DNA of 64,000 nucleotides from Pseudomonas arsenicoxydans (lineage in GTDB: Bacteria; Pseudomonadota; Gammaproteobacteria; Pseudomonadales; Pseudomonadaceae): positions 248,001-312,000 of the forward strand of contig NZ_RCZE01000006.1 of assembly GCF_006438915.1 (NCBI RefSeq), read 5' to 3'. Shown here one piece after another: positions 7,509 through 18,923 of this stretch. Within the stretch, counting starts at the first letter, position 1, and the number at the start of each line of letters is the position of its first letter. A model generated the notes under the pieces. The model saw only the letters and a list, made by a program, of their open reading frames with translations, was not told the DNA's origin and did no database searches. The position numbers and the translations under genes were made by a program.

Positions 7509-9953
7509 TCAGAACAAATCGATCGGTGCCGCTTCATCCGCAGGCAGCGGGCTGCCCGGCGCAGTGCCGTTACCCAGCTCATTCACCGACGGTGGCGTGT
7601 CCTCAGCCTTGAACAGTTCAAAGTACGCGCCTGGTGTCCCTGGGCTGGCGGCACGACCGCTGACCGGGTCGACCCGCAGGCTCAGGATGCCTTCCGGCTC
7701 TGGCTGCGTATGCGGCGGTTTGTCTTTGAGCGCGGCGCCCATGTAGCTCATCCAGATCGGCAGCGCGACGGTGCCGCCGAACTCCTTGCGGCCGAGGCTT
7801 TCAGGCTGGTCGAAACCGGTCCAGACAGTGGTCACGTAATCGGCGTTATAGCCGGAGAACCAAGCATCCTTGGATTCGTTGGTCGTGCCGGTCTTGCCTG
7901 CAATGTCGCCACGTCCCAAGGCCAGCGCGCGACGGCCGGTACCGAGCTTGATCACGTCCTCCAGCATGCTGTTGAGGATGAAAGTCGTGCGACCATCGAC
8001 GATGCGTTCGGCTACCGCCGGCGTTTGCGGCGCAGTGCCCGGCGCGGCTGGCGCGTCGCCCGGTGTCGCGTTGACTGTAAAGGTCTGCGCGACCGGCGCA
8101 GCAATGCCGCTGGTCGCTGCATCGCCCTGAGGCACGCTCGGCGGATTGGCGACGAACAACGTGTCGCCGTTACGGCTTTCAATTTTGTCGATGATGTACG
8201 GGGTGATCTTGAAGCCGCCGTTGGCAAAGGTGCTCCAACCCGTGGCGATCTCCATCGGCGTCAGGGTCGCGGTGCCCAGCGCCAGCGACAGGTTGGGCGG
8301 CAAGTCCTGCTTGTTGAAGCCAAATCGGGTGATGTAGTCGATAGTCTTGCCGACGCCCATCGCTTGCAGCAAGCGGATCGACACCAGGTTACGCGACTTG
8401 TACAGCGCCTCGCGCAGACGGATCGGACCGAGGAAGGTGTTGGTGTCGTTCTTCGGACGCCAGACCTTGTCCAGGTATTCGTCGACAAACACGATCGGTG
8501 CGTCGTTCACCAGGCTGGAGGCGGTGTAGCCGTTATCCAGCGCCGCACTGTAGACGAACGGTTTGAAGCTCGAGCCTGGTTGGCGCTTGGCCTGCAAGGC
8601 ACGGTTGTAGTTGCTCTGCTCGAAGGCAAAACCGCCGACCAGCGAACGAATGGCGCCGTTCTGAGGATCAAGGGATACCAGTGCGCCTTGTGCTTGTGGA
8701 ATTTGGCTGAACTTCAGCGAATTGTCCGGCTGACGCTGCACGCGAATCAGATCGCCGACTTGAGCCACATCCGAAGGCTGCTTCGGATTGGCGCCCATGC
8801 TGTTGGTGTTCAGGAACGGACGCGCCCACTTCATGCTGTCCCAGCCGACGTGTTCGTCACCGGTGCGGGTCATCACTTGCAGGCCATTCTTGTCGACCTG
8901 AGTCACGATGGCGGGTTCAAGGCCGCTGATCGTGCGTTGCTTGGTCAGCTCGGTTGCCCAGGCCTCACGGGTCTTGCCCGGCAGGCGCGACTCGGGGCCG
9001 CGATAACCATGGCGCTGGTCATACGTCATCAAGCCTTCGTGAACCGCGGTGTTGGCCATTTCCTGCAGATTGCTCGGCACGGTCGTGGTCACGCGGAAAC
9101 CTTCGGTGTAGGCGTCGCTGCCATAACGCCCGACCATTTCGGCCCGGGCCATTTCGGCGATGTACGGTGCATTCACTTCCGGCGTCGGCACGTGATAGCT
9201 GGCGTTCAGTGGCTCGTTGATTGCCGTGGTGTAGTCGGCTTCGGTGATTTTCCCGAGCTTGTACATGCGCCCCAGAATCCAGTCGCGGCGCTCTTTGCTG
9301 CGGGCCGGGTTGGCCAGCGGGTTAAAGCGCGACGGGGCTTTTGGCAGGCCGGCGATCATCGCCATCTGGGCGAGGCTGACGTCGCGAATCGATTTGCCGT
9401 AATAGACCTGCGCGGCGGCTTCGATGCCGTAGGCGCGGTTGCCCAGGTAGATCTTGTTGACATACAGCTCAAGGATCTCGTCCTTGGTCAGCTGCCGTTC
9501 GATCTGTAGGGCGAGGAGAATTTCGGTGGTTTTGCGCGAGAAACTGCGTTCGCTGGTCAGGAAGAAGTTCTTCGCCACCTGCATGGTGATGGTGCTGCCA
9601 CCGGACTGAATGTGTCCGCTTTTGACCAATTGGGTCGCGGCACGCATCAGGCTGCTAGGGTCGACGCCATAGTGGTTGGCGAAATTGTCGTCTTCAGCAC
9701 TTAGTAACGCATTAATGAAATTGGGGGGAATGTCGGCGAAACGGATCGGAGTACGGCGCATTTCGCCAAATTCTGCGATCAATTTGTTATCGCTGCTGTA
9801 GACCCGCAAAGGAATCTGCAACTGGATGCTTCTCAATGCCTCCACGGACGGCAATCCGGGACTAAGGTAAAGAAAGGCGCCACTCAGACCCAGAAGCAGT
9901 CCGCAGAAAACGGCGACGATGGACCAACCGAAAAATTTCAGCAGACGAATCAA
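7509..9953 (-). CDS. ponA: Penicillin-binding protein 1A, bifunctional peptidoglycan synthase
   Basis: An inner-membrane enzyme with a short cytoplasmic tail, one membrane anchor (about residues 7-28) and a large periplasmic part. The GT51 glycosyltransferase domain contains AEDDNFANHYGVD (catalytic Glu) and GGSTITMQVAKNFF. An OB-like insert follows. The transpeptidase domain has SxxK in GSSFKPF, SRN in KSRNLVS and KTG in GKTGTTNES. It polymerises lipid II and cross-links the peptides. The open frame begins at a TTG at 10016. The TTG at 9953 instead gives the family N-terminus (IRLLKFFGW) and about 814 residues, close to P. aeruginosa PonA. A TATAAT lies about 100 bp upstream. It is divergent from pilM, as in other pseudomonads. 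Confidence 0.95.
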   Translation of the reverse strand: MIRLLKFFGWSIVAVFCGLLLGLSGAFLYLSPGLPSVEALRSIQLQIPLRVYSSDNKLIAEFGEMRRTPIRFADIPPNFINALLSAEDDNFANHYGVDPSSLMRAATQLVKSGHIQSGGSTITMQVAKNFFLTSERSFSRKTTEILLALQIERQLTKDEILELYVNKIYLGNRAYGIEAAAQVYYGKSIRDVSLAQMAMIAGLPKAPSRFNPLANPARSKERRDWILGRMYKLGKITEADYTTAINEPLNASYHVPTPEVNAPYIAEMARAEMVGRYGSDAYTEGFRVTTTVPSNLQEMANTAVHEGLMTYDQRHGYRGPESRLPGKTREAWATELTKQRTISGLEPAIVTQVDKNGLQVMTRTGDEHVGWDSMKWARPFLNTNSMGANPKQPSDVAQVGDLIRVQRQPDNSLKFSQIPQAQGALVSLDPQNGAIRSLVGGFAFEQSNYNRALQAKRQPGSSFKPFVYSAALDNGYTASSLVNDAPIVFVDEYLDKVWRPKNDTNTFLGPIRLREALYKSRNLVSIRLLQAMGVGKTIDYITRFGFNKQDLPPNLSLALGTATLTPMEIATGWSTFANGGFKITPYIIDKIESRNGDTLFVANPPSVPQGDAATSGIAAPVAQTFTVNATPGDAPAAPGTAPQTPAVAERIVDGRTTFILNSMLEDVIKLGTGRRALALGRGDIAGKTGTTNESKDAWFSGYNADYVTTVWTGFDQPESLGRKEFGGTVALPIWMSYMGAALKDKPPHTQPEPEGILSLRVDPVSGRAASPGTPGAYFELFKAEDTPPSVNELGNGTAPGSPLPADEAAPIDLF

Positions 9954-10054
9954 GGCTTTTGGACATCCAGGGCAAAGAATGAATGAGGCATCAGGGTTCG
10001 GATAAACAGGGAACAACCCGCGCTTGAAGTAAAAACCGGAAAAAAACGCTGGGC

Positions 10055-10060
10055 ATTATA
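10055..10060 (-). promoter_or_regulatory. Putative -10 element for ponA
   Basis: A perfect TATAAT on the minus strand in the 216-bp ponA-pilM divergent gap. No good -35 sits at 17 bp; ATGACG lies at 19 bp. The assignment is therefore weak. The plus-strand promoter for pilM was not identified. Confidence 0.35.
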
Positions 10061-10142
10061 AGCATTTTTCCGCAGGGAGCGTCATCGGCGCTTCTGTCAA
10101 GACGGGAGGTAATGAACGCAACGGATATTACAGAGTCCGTAA

Positions 10143-11233
<1,091 letters not shown>

Positions 11234-11234
<1 letters not shown>

Positions 11235-11800
11235 TGGCGCGGATCAATCTTTTACCCTGGCGCGAAGAGCTGCGGGAAGAACGGCGCAAACGCTTTTTAC
11301 TGGCGTTGATCGGCGTAGTGCTGTGCTCCGTGGGGGGCGTATTGGTCGCGGATCAGCTCATCAGCGGCGCCATCGATCGGCAGGCTGCCCGTAACGCCTA
11401 CATCGGCAAGCAGATCGCAGTGGTCGACGAGCGGATTGCACAGATCAGTGATTTGAAAGCCCGTCGCCAGCAACTGGTCGAGCGCATGCGCATCATCCAG
11501 GACCTGCAAGGCAACCGGTCGATCAGCGGCCGGATCTTCGATCAATTGGCGCGTTCGTTGCCGGACGGCGTGTATTTCACCGAAGTGAAAATGGTCGGCA
11601 AAACCCTGTCCATTACCGGGGCGGCGGAGTCAAACAATCGGGTGTCGGACCTGATGCGCAACCTCGACGCGTCCGACTGGTTCGATGCCCCGAGCCTTAC
11701 CGAGGTCAAGGCGACGACCGCTGGTCAACTGGACCAGGCCAATGTCTTTCAGCTGACCGTTCGTCAGACACAACCCGCTGCCGTGGAGGACGATAAATGA
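11234..11800 (+). CDS. pilN: Type IV pilus assembly protein PilN
   Basis: A 188-residue bitopic inner-membrane protein. The cytoplasmic start MARINLLPWREELREER carries the conserved INLLPWR motif that docks into PilM. One membrane span follows (about residues 22-42), then a coiled-coil segment and a ferredoxin-like periplasmic fold that pairs with PilO. Its start overlaps the pilM stop and its end overlaps pilO (ATGA), so the genes are translationally coupled. Confidence 0.95.
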
Positions 11801-12420
11801 GTCCGTCCCAATGGCTGGAAGGGTTGCGCAATGTGGATCTAAACGATCTGGACACCAGCAACATGGGTTCCTGGCCGCCAGCGATCAAGGCCGTGGTGGG
11901 GGTTCTGCTGATGCTGCTGGTGTTGGCGCTGGGGTACACCTTTTACCTCAGTGACCTCGAAGACCAGCTCAATCTCCAGCGCGAGGAAGAGTCGACTCTC
12001 AAGGAGCAATTCGCGTCCAAAGCCCACATGGCGGCGAATCTTGAGCTGTACACCCAGCAAATGAAGGAGATGGAAAACTCCTTTGGCGTGCTGCTGCGGC
12101 AATTGCCCAGCGACACTGAGGTTCCCGGTCTGCTGGAGGACATTACCCGCACGGGCCTCGGCAGCGGGCTGGAGTTCGAAGAGATCAAGCTTCTGCCGGA
12201 AGTCACCCAGCAGTTTTATATCGAACTGCCGATTCAGATCACCGTCACTGGCGCCTATCACGACCTGGCGACCTTCGTCAGTGGCGTGGCCGGGCTGCCC
12301 CGGATCGTGACACTGCATGATTTCGACATTGCGCCGGCCAGCCCTGAAGGTGGACCGAAGCTGCGCATGAGCATCCTGGCCAAGACCTATCGCTACAACG
12401 ACAACGGGGCGCAGAAATGA
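11797..12420 (+). CDS. pilO: Type IV pilus assembly protein PilO
   Basis: A 207-residue partner of PilN. It has a short cytoplasmic N-terminus, one membrane span (about residues 29-50, IKAVVGVLLMLLVLALGYTF), a coiled coil and a periplasmic ferredoxin-like domain (FVSGVAGLPRIVTLHDFDI). PilN-PilO heterodimers span the periplasm with the lipoprotein PilP. Starts in a 4-base overlap with pilN and ends in a 4-base overlap with pilP. Confidence 0.95.
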   Translation: MSPSQWLEGLRNVDLNDLDTSNMGSWPPAIKAVVGVLLMLLVLALGYTFYLSDLEDQLNLQREEESTLKEQFASKAHMAANLELYTQQMKEMENSFGVLLRQLPSDTEVPGLLEDITRTGLGSGLEFEEIKLLPEVTQQFYIELPIQITVTGAYHDLATFVSGVAGLPRIVTLHDFDIAPASPEGGPKLRMSILAKTYRYNDNGAQK

Positions 12421-12950
12421 ACCCGCTTCGTTGCGTATCGATGGTGGTGTTGTTCGCCAGCCTGACCGCGTGCGGCAGCGGCAGCGACAGTGATGTCGGT
12501 GACCTGGATGCTTACATGAACGAAGTGCGCCTGCGGGCCCCGGGCAAAATTGAACCAACGCCGACGTTTCGGTCTTACCCAACGTTCACCTACAACGCCG
12601 CCAACCTGCGCAGTCCGTTTTCCCGGCAGGTCAGAGTGGACCTGGCAGGCCAGAAGCGTGGTTCGCGCAACGTCAAACCCGACCTCAATCGAGTCAAGCA
12701 GTACCTCGAAGGATTCAACATCGAGCAGTTTGAAATGGTCGGCACGATCTCCAATGCCTCCGGCTCCTTCGCGCTGTTGCGCGGGGCGGGCGGGGTGCAC
12801 CGGCTGAAAGTTGGCGATTACCTGGGGCGTAACGATGGACGGATCGTCGCCATCAGCGGCTCACAAGTCGATGTGGTCGAAATCGTTCCCGATGGCGAGG
12901 GTGCCTGGCTGGAGCGGCCACGGACCCTTCCTTTGAAAGAGCACTCATAG
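12417..12950 (+). CDS. pilP: Type IV pilus lipoprotein PilP
   Basis: A 177-residue lipoprotein with signal and lipobox LTAC near residues 16-19, a disordered linker (residues 25-70, including the LRSPFSR motif that contacts PilNO), and a C-terminal beta-sandwich (VGTISNASGSFALLRG, VGDYLGRNDGRIVAI) that binds the periplasmic N0 domain of the PilQ secretin. The ATG overlaps the pilO stop; pilQ follows after 13 bases. Confidence 0.94.
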   Translation: MNPLRCVSMVVLFASLTACGSGSDSDVGDLDAYMNEVRLRAPGKIEPTPTFRSYPTFTYNAANLRSPFSRQVRVDLAGQKRGSRNVKPDLNRVKQYLEGFNIEQFEMVGTISNASGSFALLRGAGGVHRLKVGDYLGRNDGRIVAISGSQVDVVEIVPDGEGAWLERPRTLPLKEHS

Positions 12951-12963
12951 TGGAACTCGAATA

Positions 12964-15030
12964 ATGAACAGGACTTTCTCAACCCTCGGCATTTCGCTAT
13001 GGATAGCGTTGGTGTCTCCGATGGTGCTGGCGGCCAACCTCAATGCGCTGGATGTTGCCGCGCTGCCGGGTGATCGCGTCGAGTTGAAGTTGTCTTTCGA
13101 TGGGCCGCCTCCGGTGCCCGACGGTTACACCACCGAACAGCCGGCGCGGATTGCACTGGACCTGCCCGGCGTGGTCAGTCAGTTGAAGAGCAAGACTCGT
13201 GACCTGGGTGGTGGCAACGCCCGCAGCGCTACGGTGGTGGAGGCCAACGACCGCACGCGGCTGATCATCAACCTGACGCAATTGACGCCGTATAACGCGA
13301 GGGTCGAAGGCAATACTCTGTTGGTGGTGATTGGTCAGGGGGCCAACAGCAAGGCCTCGAAACCGGCACCCCGCGCTACGGTTGCACTGCCGGCACCGGC
13401 GAAAACCTACGCCCCATCGAGCAAGTCCATTCGCGGCGTCGACTTCCAGCGCGGCACCCAGGGCGAAGGCAACGTAGTCATAGACCTGTCGGATCCGTCC
13501 ATCGCGCCGGACATCCAGGAACACGAAGGCAAGATCATCCTCGGTTTCGCCAGGACCCAACTGCCCGAAAAGTTGCGCGTACGCCTCGACGTCAAGGATT
13601 TCGCCACTCCGGTGCAATTCGTCAACGCCGTCGCCACTGGCGATCGGGCCACGATCACCATCGAGCCCGGCGGCGCCTTCGACTATTCGACCTATCAGAC
13701 CGACAACAAGCTGACCGTCAGCATCCGACCGATGACGGTCGACGATCTGCAAAAGCGCAACGCAGAGCGCTTCGCCTACACCGGCGAAAAACTCTCGCTT
13801 AACTTCCAGGACATCGACGTGCGCTCGGTGCTGCAACTGATCGCCGATTTCACCAACCTCAATCTGGTGGCCAGCGACACTGTGCAGGGCGGCATCACGT
13901 TGCGGTTGCAGAACGTGCCGTGGGATCAGGCGCTGGACCTGGTGCTGAAAACCAAGGGCCTGGACAAGCGCAAGATCGGCAACGTGCTGTTGGTGGCGCC
14001 GGCCGATGAAATCGCCGCCCGGGAGCGTCAGGAACTGGAATCGCAGAAGCAGATCGCCGAACTGGCGCCATTACGGCGCGAGCTGTTGCAGGTCAACTAT
14101 GCCAAGGCTGCGGACATTGCCAAGCTGTTCACTTCGGTGACCAGTGCCGAGGCGAAAGCCGACGAGCGGGGGTCGATCACCGTTGATGACCGTACCAACA
14201 ACATCATTGCCTACCAGACTCAGGATCGCCTCGATGAACTTCGTCGCATCGTCACGCAACTGGACATCCCGGTTCGCCAGGTGATGATCGAAGCGCGAAT
14301 TGTCGAAGCCAATGTCGATTACGACAAAAGCCTTGGCGTGCGCTGGGGCGGTTCGGTGCGGAACAAGGGCAACTGGAATACGTCCGGGGCCAGCGATGGG
14401 AGGACCATCGGCACGCCGGAAAGCACCAGTACCAACTCGTCGTTTGTCGACATGGGCGCAGCGGGCAGCACCTCGGGCATCGGCATCGCCTTCATCACCG
14501 ACAACGTATTGCTCGATCTGGAACTGACGGCGATGGAGAAAACCGGCAACGGCGAAATCGTCTCGCAGCCCAAGGTGGTCACGTCCGACAAGGAAACCGC
14601 AAAAATCCTCAAGGGCACGGAGATTCCCTACCAGGAAGCCAGCTCCAGTGGCGCGACTTCGGTGTCGTTCAAGGAGGCCTCGCTGTCGCTGGAAGTGACG
14701 CCGCAGATCACCCCGGACAACCGGATCATCATGGAGGTCAAGGTCACCAAGGACGAACCGGACTACCTGAACAAGGTGCAGGATGTACCGCCGATCAAGA
14801 AAAACGAGGTCAACGCCAAGGTTCTGGTCAACGATGGCGAGACCATCGTCATTGGCGGGGTTTTCTCAAATACTCAGAGCAAGGTTGTAGATAAGGTGCC
14901 ATTTCTAGGCGATGTGCCGTATCTTGGCCGCCTTTTCCGGCGTGACGTGGTTTCGGAGAAAAAATCCGAGCTGCTGGTATTTCTCACTCCGCGTATCATG
15001 AACAACCAGGCGATTGCTGTGAGTCATTGA
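12964..15030 (+). CDS. pilQ: Type IV pilus secretin PilQ
   Basis: The outer-membrane channel through which the pilus fibre exits. The 688-residue product begins with a signal peptide (cleavage after VLAA). Two AMIN domains follow, which bind peptidoglycan (about residues 25-105 and 155-245), then an STN/N0 domain ([19 protein letters not shown]), an N1 (KH-like) domain, and the secretin barrel core ([20 protein letters not shown] to [12 protein letters not shown] and [16 protein letters not shown]). The length agrees with the family (~700). It closes the pilMNOPQ operon; aroK starts 5 bases after the stop, so transcription probably continues. Confidence 0.95.
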   Translation: MNRTFSTLGISLWIALVSPMVLAANLNALDVAALPGDRVELKLSFDGPPPVPDGYTTEQPARIALDLPGVVSQLKSKTRDLGGGNARSATVVEANDRTRLIINLTQLTPYNARVEGNTLLVVIGQGANSKASKPAPRATVALPAPAKTYAPSSKSIRGVDFQRGTQGEGNVVIDLSDPSIAPDIQEHEGKIILGFARTQLPEKLRVRLDVKDFATPVQFVNAVATGDRATITIEPGGAFDYSTYQTDNKLTVSIRPMTVDDLQKRNAERFAYTGEKLSLNFQDIDVRSVLQLIADFTNLNLVASDTVQGGITLRLQNVPWDQALDLVLKTKGLDKRKIGNVLLVAPADEIAARERQELESQKQIAELAPLRRELLQVNYAKAADIAKLFTSVTSAEAKADERGSITVDDRTNNIIAYQTQDRLDELRRIVTQLDIPVRQVMIEARIVEANVDYDKSLGVRWGGSVRNKGNWNTSGASDGRTIGTPESTSTNSSFVDMGAAGSTSGIGIAFITDNVLLDLELTAMEKTGNGEIVSQPKVVTSDKETAKILKGTEIPYQEASSSGATSVSFKEASLSLEVTPQITPDNRIIMEVKVTKDEPDYLNKVQDVPPIKKNEVNAKVLVNDGETIVIGGVFSNTQSKVVDKVPFLGDVPYLGRLFRRDVVSEKKSELLVFLTPRIMNNQAIAVSH

Positions 15031-15034
15031 TTCT

Positions 15035-15553
15035 GTGCGAAATTTGATTCTTGTTGGACCGATGGGCGCTGGTAAAAGCACCATCGGCCGGTTGCTGGCC
15101 AAAGAGCTGCGCCTGCCGTTCAAAGATTCCGATAAGGAAATTGAATTGCGCACGGGCGCCAATATCCCGTGGATTTTCGATAAAGAAGGCGAACCGGGCT
15201 TTCGTGACCGCGAGCAGGCGATGATTGCCGAGCTATGTGGCTGCGATGGCGTGGTGTTGGCGACCGGTGGCGGCGCAGTCATGCGCGAAGCCAATCGTCG
15301 GGCGCTGCATGCCGGTGGTCGGGTGGTCTACTTGCATGCTTCTGTCGAGCAGCAAGTAGGCCGAACAGCCCGTGACCGCAATCGACCCTTGTTGCGCACC
15401 GCTGATCCGGCCAAGACCCTGCGGGATCTATTGGCGATCCGCGATCCGCTGTATCGGGAAATCGCCGACCTGGTGGTGGAAACCGATGAGCGGCCGCCGC
15501 GAATGGTGGTGCTCGACATCCTCGAACGCTTGCAGCAGCTACCGCCCCGTTAA
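15035..15553 (+). CDS. aroK: Shikimate kinase
   Basis: Phosphorylates shikimate at O3 with ATP in the chorismate pathway. The 172-residue product has Walker [10 protein letters not shown] (residues 8-16), the shikimate-binding DSD motif in FKDSDKEIE, the arginine segment GEPGFRDRE, and GGGAVMRE. It begins with GTG five bases after pilQ, a junction conserved in pseudomonads. aroB, which acts earlier in the same pathway, follows. Confidence 0.96.
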   Translation: MRNLILVGPMGAGKSTIGRLLAKELRLPFKDSDKEIELRTGANIPWIFDKEGEPGFRDREQAMIAELCGCDGVVLATGGGAVMREANRRALHAGGRVVYLHASVEQQVGRTARDRNRPLLRTADPAKTLRDLLAIRDPLYREIADLVVETDERPPRMVVLDILERLQQLPPR

Positions 15554-15703
15554 TGCACAGCGCGAAATGCGCTATCCTCGGCGTCCTGTCATGACCGCTC
15601 AAGGTTGTGGCAGATGGCTACCGAACGGCGTCACACCAGCAGGCGCCGTGGACATTTGATAACTCAAGGCAGGACGCCTGATTCATCTTCACTGTGGGGA
15701 CAC

Positions 15704-16804
15704 ATGCAGACACTCAAGGTCGATCTAGGCGAGCGCAGCTACCCGATTCACATTGGCGAAGGTTTGTTGGATCAGCCTGAGCTGCTGGCCCCGCATATTC
15801 GCGGACGGCAAGTAGCGATCATTTCCAACGAGACCGTTGCACCGCTCTACCTCGAACGTCTGACCCGCAGCCTGGCGCAGTTCTCGGTAGTTTCCGTGGT
15901 ACTGCCGGACGGCGAAGCCTTCAAGACCTGGGAAACCCTGCAACTGATCTTCGACGGCCTGCTGACCGCACGGCACGACCGCCGCACCACTGTGATCGCC
16001 CTCGGTGGCGGTGTGATTGGTGACATGGCCGGGTTCGCGGCCGCCTGCTACCAGCGCGGCGTTGATTTCATTCAAGTGCCGACCACGTTGCTGTCGCAAG
16101 TCGACTCTTCGGTGGGCGGCAAGACCGGTATCAACCATCCGATGGGCAAGAACATGGTCGGCGCGTTTTATCAGCCGAACGTGGTGCTGATCGATACCGC
16201 GACCCTCAATACCCTGCCGGCCCGCGAACTGTCCGCTGGCCTGGCTGAAGTCATCAAGTACGGACTGATCTGCGATGAGCCGTTCCTGACCTGGCTCGAA
16301 GAAAACGTTGATCGCCTGCGCGCCCTGGACCAGGTCGCCCTGACCTACGCCATCGAGCGTTCCTGCGCCGCCAAGGCTGCGGTGGTCGGTGCCGACGAAA
16401 AAGAGACTGGTGTGCGTGCCACGTTGAACCTCGGTCATACGTTCGGCCACGCCATCGAAACCCATATGGGCTATGGTGTCTGGCTTCATGGTGAGGCTGT
16501 CGCTGCTGGCACCGTGATGGCTTTGGAGATGTCCGCGCGACTGGGCTGGATCAGCGAACAGGAGCGTGATCGCGGTATCCGCCTGTTCCAGCGCGCCGGC
16601 CTGCCGGTTATCCCGCCTGAAGAGATGACTGAAGCCGATTTCCTTGAACACATGGCAATTGACAAGAAAGTGATCGACGGTCGTTTGCGCCTGGTGCTGC
16701 TGCGCCACATGGGCGAAGCGGTGGTGACCGACGATTATCCGAAAGAGATTTTACAGGCCACGCTGGGAGCGGATTACCGCGCCCTGGCTCAGCTGAAAGG
16801 TTAA
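15704..16804 (+). CDS. aroB: 3-Dehydroquinate synthase
   Basis: Converts DAHP to 3-dehydroquinate, the second step of the shikimate pathway, using NAD+ and a divalent metal. The ATG at 15704 gives 366 residues beginning [15 protein letters not shown], the family N-terminus; the frame is open 33 codons further up but without family similarity. Motifs are [21 protein letters not shown] (nucleotide binding) with [20 protein letters not shown], and the metal-ligand histidines in [12 protein letters not shown]. The 150-bp gap to aroK shows no clear terminator. Confidence 0.96.
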   Translation: MQTLKVDLGERSYPIHIGEGLLDQPELLAPHIRGRQVAIISNETVAPLYLERLTRSLAQFSVVSVVLPDGEAFKTWETLQLIFDGLLTARHDRRTTVIALGGGVIGDMAGFAAACYQRGVDFIQVPTTLLSQVDSSVGGKTGINHPMGKNMVGAFYQPNVVLIDTATLNTLPARELSAGLAEVIKYGLICDEPFLTWLEENVDRLRALDQVALTYAIERSCAAKAAVVGADEKETGVRATLNLGHTFGHAIETHMGYGVWLHGEAVAAGTVMALEMSARLGWISEQERDRGIRLFQRAGLPVIPPEEMTEADFLEHMAIDKKVIDGRLRLVLLRHMGEAVVTDDYPKEILQATLGADYRALAQLKG

Positions 16805-16814
16805 TAAGATCCCG

Positions 16815-18413
16815 ATGACTAGTTTGCATGCCGACGAGGCTTTCCTCGGCCATTACCAGTTAAGTCATGACCCTTTTGCTCCACGGGTGCCTGGCTTCAA
16901 ATTTTTCCCGGCCCAGCGCAAACCAGTGCTGGGGCAACTGCATCACCTGGCGCGTTATAGCCAGTTGCTGCTGGTGGTCACGGGCCCGCAGGGCAGTGGC
17001 AAGACGCTGTTGCGTCAGGCTCTGGTAGCCAGCACTAACAAGCAGTCGGTGCAGAGCGTGGTGGTATCCGCTCGCGGCGCGGGCGATTCGGCCGGCATCT
17101 TGCGCCAGGTCGCTCAATCGCTGAACGTCGAGCAGGCTGAGATCGGCGCGATTCTGGCGCAAGTGGTGCAACTCGCATTGACCGGTCAGGAAGTCTATTT
17201 GCTGGTGGACGATGCCGAGCAGCTCGACGAGTCCGCGCTGGAAGCCCTGATGGCTCTGGCGGCCGGCGCACCGGAAGGTCGCCCGCACGTGTTCCTGTTT
17301 GGCGAGTCGTCGCTGATCGCTCAGCTTGAGGCGCTGAGCCTTGAGGAAGAGCGCTTCCACGTGATCGAACTGCAGCCTTACACCGAAGAAGAAACCCGCG
17401 AATATCTGGATCAGCGCCTCGAAGGCGCCGGTCGGGGTATCGAACTTTTCACCGCGGATCAGATCTCTGATATTCACGAAAGCTCCGACGGTTGGCCTGG
17501 AAACATCAATCAGGTCGCCCGCGATGCAATGATCGAAGCAATGATTGCCAGCCGCTCTGCGGTAAAGCGTCCAAGTATGGGGTTCAACATGCCGAAGAAA
17601 CACGTATTGGCGATTTCCGCCGTAGTCGTGGTCGCGGTAGCCGCCGCCTGGTTGATGCCGGGTCGCAGCAAAGCACCGACCACTGGCGCACCTGCCAATG
17701 AACAGGCGCAGTTGCCATTGGGCACGCCGAAACCGAATGCCGGCGGCGCGCCTTCCGTCGAATTCGCCGGTAACTCGCAGCCTATGCCATTGCCGCTGGT
17801 CGGCAACTCGCAACCGGTCATGCGCGGTCCGTTGGCTGAAGCCGCCGGTGGCATCACCGAAGGTGACGATGGCGTGCCCGTCGAGGGTTCCAGCGCCACA
17901 CCGCCAACCGTGACCACTGTGGCGCCGCCAGCGGGCATTCAGCCAGGCCCTGCGCCGACGCCGGCCGCTAAACCTGTTCCTGCCCCGACTCAGGTCGCAA
18001 CCGCCAAGCCAGCCCCGGCTGCGCCTGCCGTGAAGCCGGCTCCAGCGCCTGCCAAGCCTGCCAAGCCTGTCGCCGTGGCCACCGCCAAGCCTGCCGAGAA
18101 GCCAGCGCCTGCCGCCAAGGCCGCTGGCGGCACGTGGTACGCCGGTCAACCGACCAGCAACTACGTGGTGCAGATTCTCGGCACCAGCTCCGAAACGACT
18201 GCACAAAACTTCGTGAAAGAGCAGGGCGGCGAGTACCGTTATTTCAAGAAAGTCCTCAATGGCAAGCCGCTTTACGTCATCACCTACGGTAACTTCGCCA
18301 ACCGCGATGCAGCCGTTACCGCCATCAAGGCCTTGCCAGCGAAGGTTCAGGCTGGTAAACCTTGGCCTCGCACTGTCGCCAGCGTCCAACAGGAACTGGC
18401 AACAACTCGCTGA
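16815..18413 (+). CDS. DamX-like AAA/SPOR cell-division protein
   Basis: A 532-residue protein. It has an N-terminal AAA+ ATPase (ExeA/GspA-like) with Walker A GPQGSGKTLL (about 57-66) and Walker B LLVDDAEQLD (about 136-145). A single membrane span follows (about 263-283, HVLAISAVVVVAVAAAWLMP), then a long Pro/Ala/Lys-rich periplasmic linker and a C-terminal SPOR domain (about 450-525, TSNYVVQILGTSS...). SPOR domains bind denuded septal glycan. The position after aroB matches damX in enterobacteria and the homologous locus of P. aeruginosa, so a role in septation is likely. The linker's repeated KPAPA tracts are length-variable by nature. A GC hairpin follows the stop. Confidence 0.88.
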   Translation: MTSLHADEAFLGHYQLSHDPFAPRVPGFKFFPAQRKPVLGQLHHLARYSQLLLVVTGPQGSGKTLLRQALVASTNKQSVQSVVVSARGAGDSAGILRQVAQSLNVEQAEIGAILAQVVQLALTGQEVYLLVDDAEQLDESALEALMALAAGAPEGRPHVFLFGESSLIAQLEALSLEEERFHVIELQPYTEEETREYLDQRLEGAGRGIELFTADQISDIHESSDGWPGNINQVARDAMIEAMIASRSAVKRPSMGFNMPKKHVLAISAVVVVAVAAAWLMPGRSKAPTTGAPANEQAQLPLGTPKPNAGGAPSVEFAGNSQPMPLPLVGNSQPVMRGPLAEAAGGITEGDDGVPVEGSSATPPTVTTVAPPAGIQPGPAPTPAAKPVPAPTQVATAKPAPAAPAVKPAPAPAKPAKPVAVATAKPAEKPAPAAKAAGGTWYAGQPTSNYVVQILGTSSETTAQNFVKEQGGEYRYFKKVLNGKPLYVITYGNFANRDAAVTAIKALPAKVQAGKPWPRTVASVQQELATTR

Positions 18414-18419
18414 AGATTC

Positions 18420-18440
18420 GGCGGCCTTACCCAGGCCGCC
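18420..18440 (+). terminator. Hairpin after the damX-like gene
   Basis: GGCGGCC, 7-base loop, GGCCGCC, followed by CTCTCCC rather than a T-run. It is a stable stem just after the stop, but a weak intrinsic terminator by sequence. Confidence 0.45.
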
Positions 18441-18482
18441 TCTCCCGGCACCTCAAAATTTCTACAAGCGCATGCCGCCTCA

Positions 18483-18644
18483 GAGGGTCTGTTGGCGCTT
18501 GCCGACGACCGCGTTGCGCGCCAACATGCGCGAAGCTGCGTTGCGGGATTTGCCAAGGGGACCCACCCTTGGCGGCATCCCGCGCCTTGCCTCGCACACG
18601 CTGGCATCACAACGCGGTTCACCGGCAAGCACCAACAGACCCTC
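18483..18644. repeat. 162-bp imperfect palindrome (MITE-like), upstream of gltB
   Basis: The ends GAGGGTCTGTTGGCGCTTGC (18483 onward) and its near-complement (to 18644) pair over about 34 bases with only a few mismatches. The inner parts also pair, ending in TTGCCAAGGG/CCCTTGGCGG around a 6-base loop. The whole segment could fold into one long hairpin. It occupies much of the 510-bp damX-gltB gap and contains no ORF of note. It may belong to one of the long intergenic repeat families of P. fluorescens, but the family could not be checked. Confidence 0.75.
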
Positions 18645-18785
18645 GGCCGCGTGCCTTGTGGTGTCTGCGTCACAGTAGTCTTTGAGTCGTTGCAGTCAAA
18701 ATTAAAAAAAGTTTTGACTAGCACAGCAGATCGCTTTAAACCTTTCACAAATGCGACATAGATTTGCGACAGTTCGTCGTCAAAT

Positions 18786-18814
18786 TTGTGAGCGTAAGTG
18801 TCGGTGTGTACAAT
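18786..18814 (+). promoter_or_regulatory. Putative sigma-70 promoter of gltBD
   Basis: TTGTGA (18786-18791), 17-bp spacer, TACAAT (18809-18814), leaving a ~105-base leader before gltB. Both hexamers match the consensus at four or five of six positions with ideal spacing. Confidence 0.55.
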
Positions 18815-18923
18815 GACCTCCCTTTTGCCCCCGCAAAGCTGACGAACGTTCGGCGTGGATGGCAAGTGGTTGAATTGAAAAGAAATTTGCCTCGGTAAGA
18901 GGCAGCCTGGTGAGAAAGTGTCT

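Noticed and set aside
7437..9509. 690-codon plus-strand frame opposite ponA
   Set aside because: Antisense shadow of ponA, which carries both catalytic domains in full.
17940..18140. Tandem repeats in the damX-like gene as a CRISPR or mobile repeat
   Set aside because: The repeats are codons of a Pro/Ala/Lys-rich periplasmic linker, in frame and irregular, as usual for this protein class.
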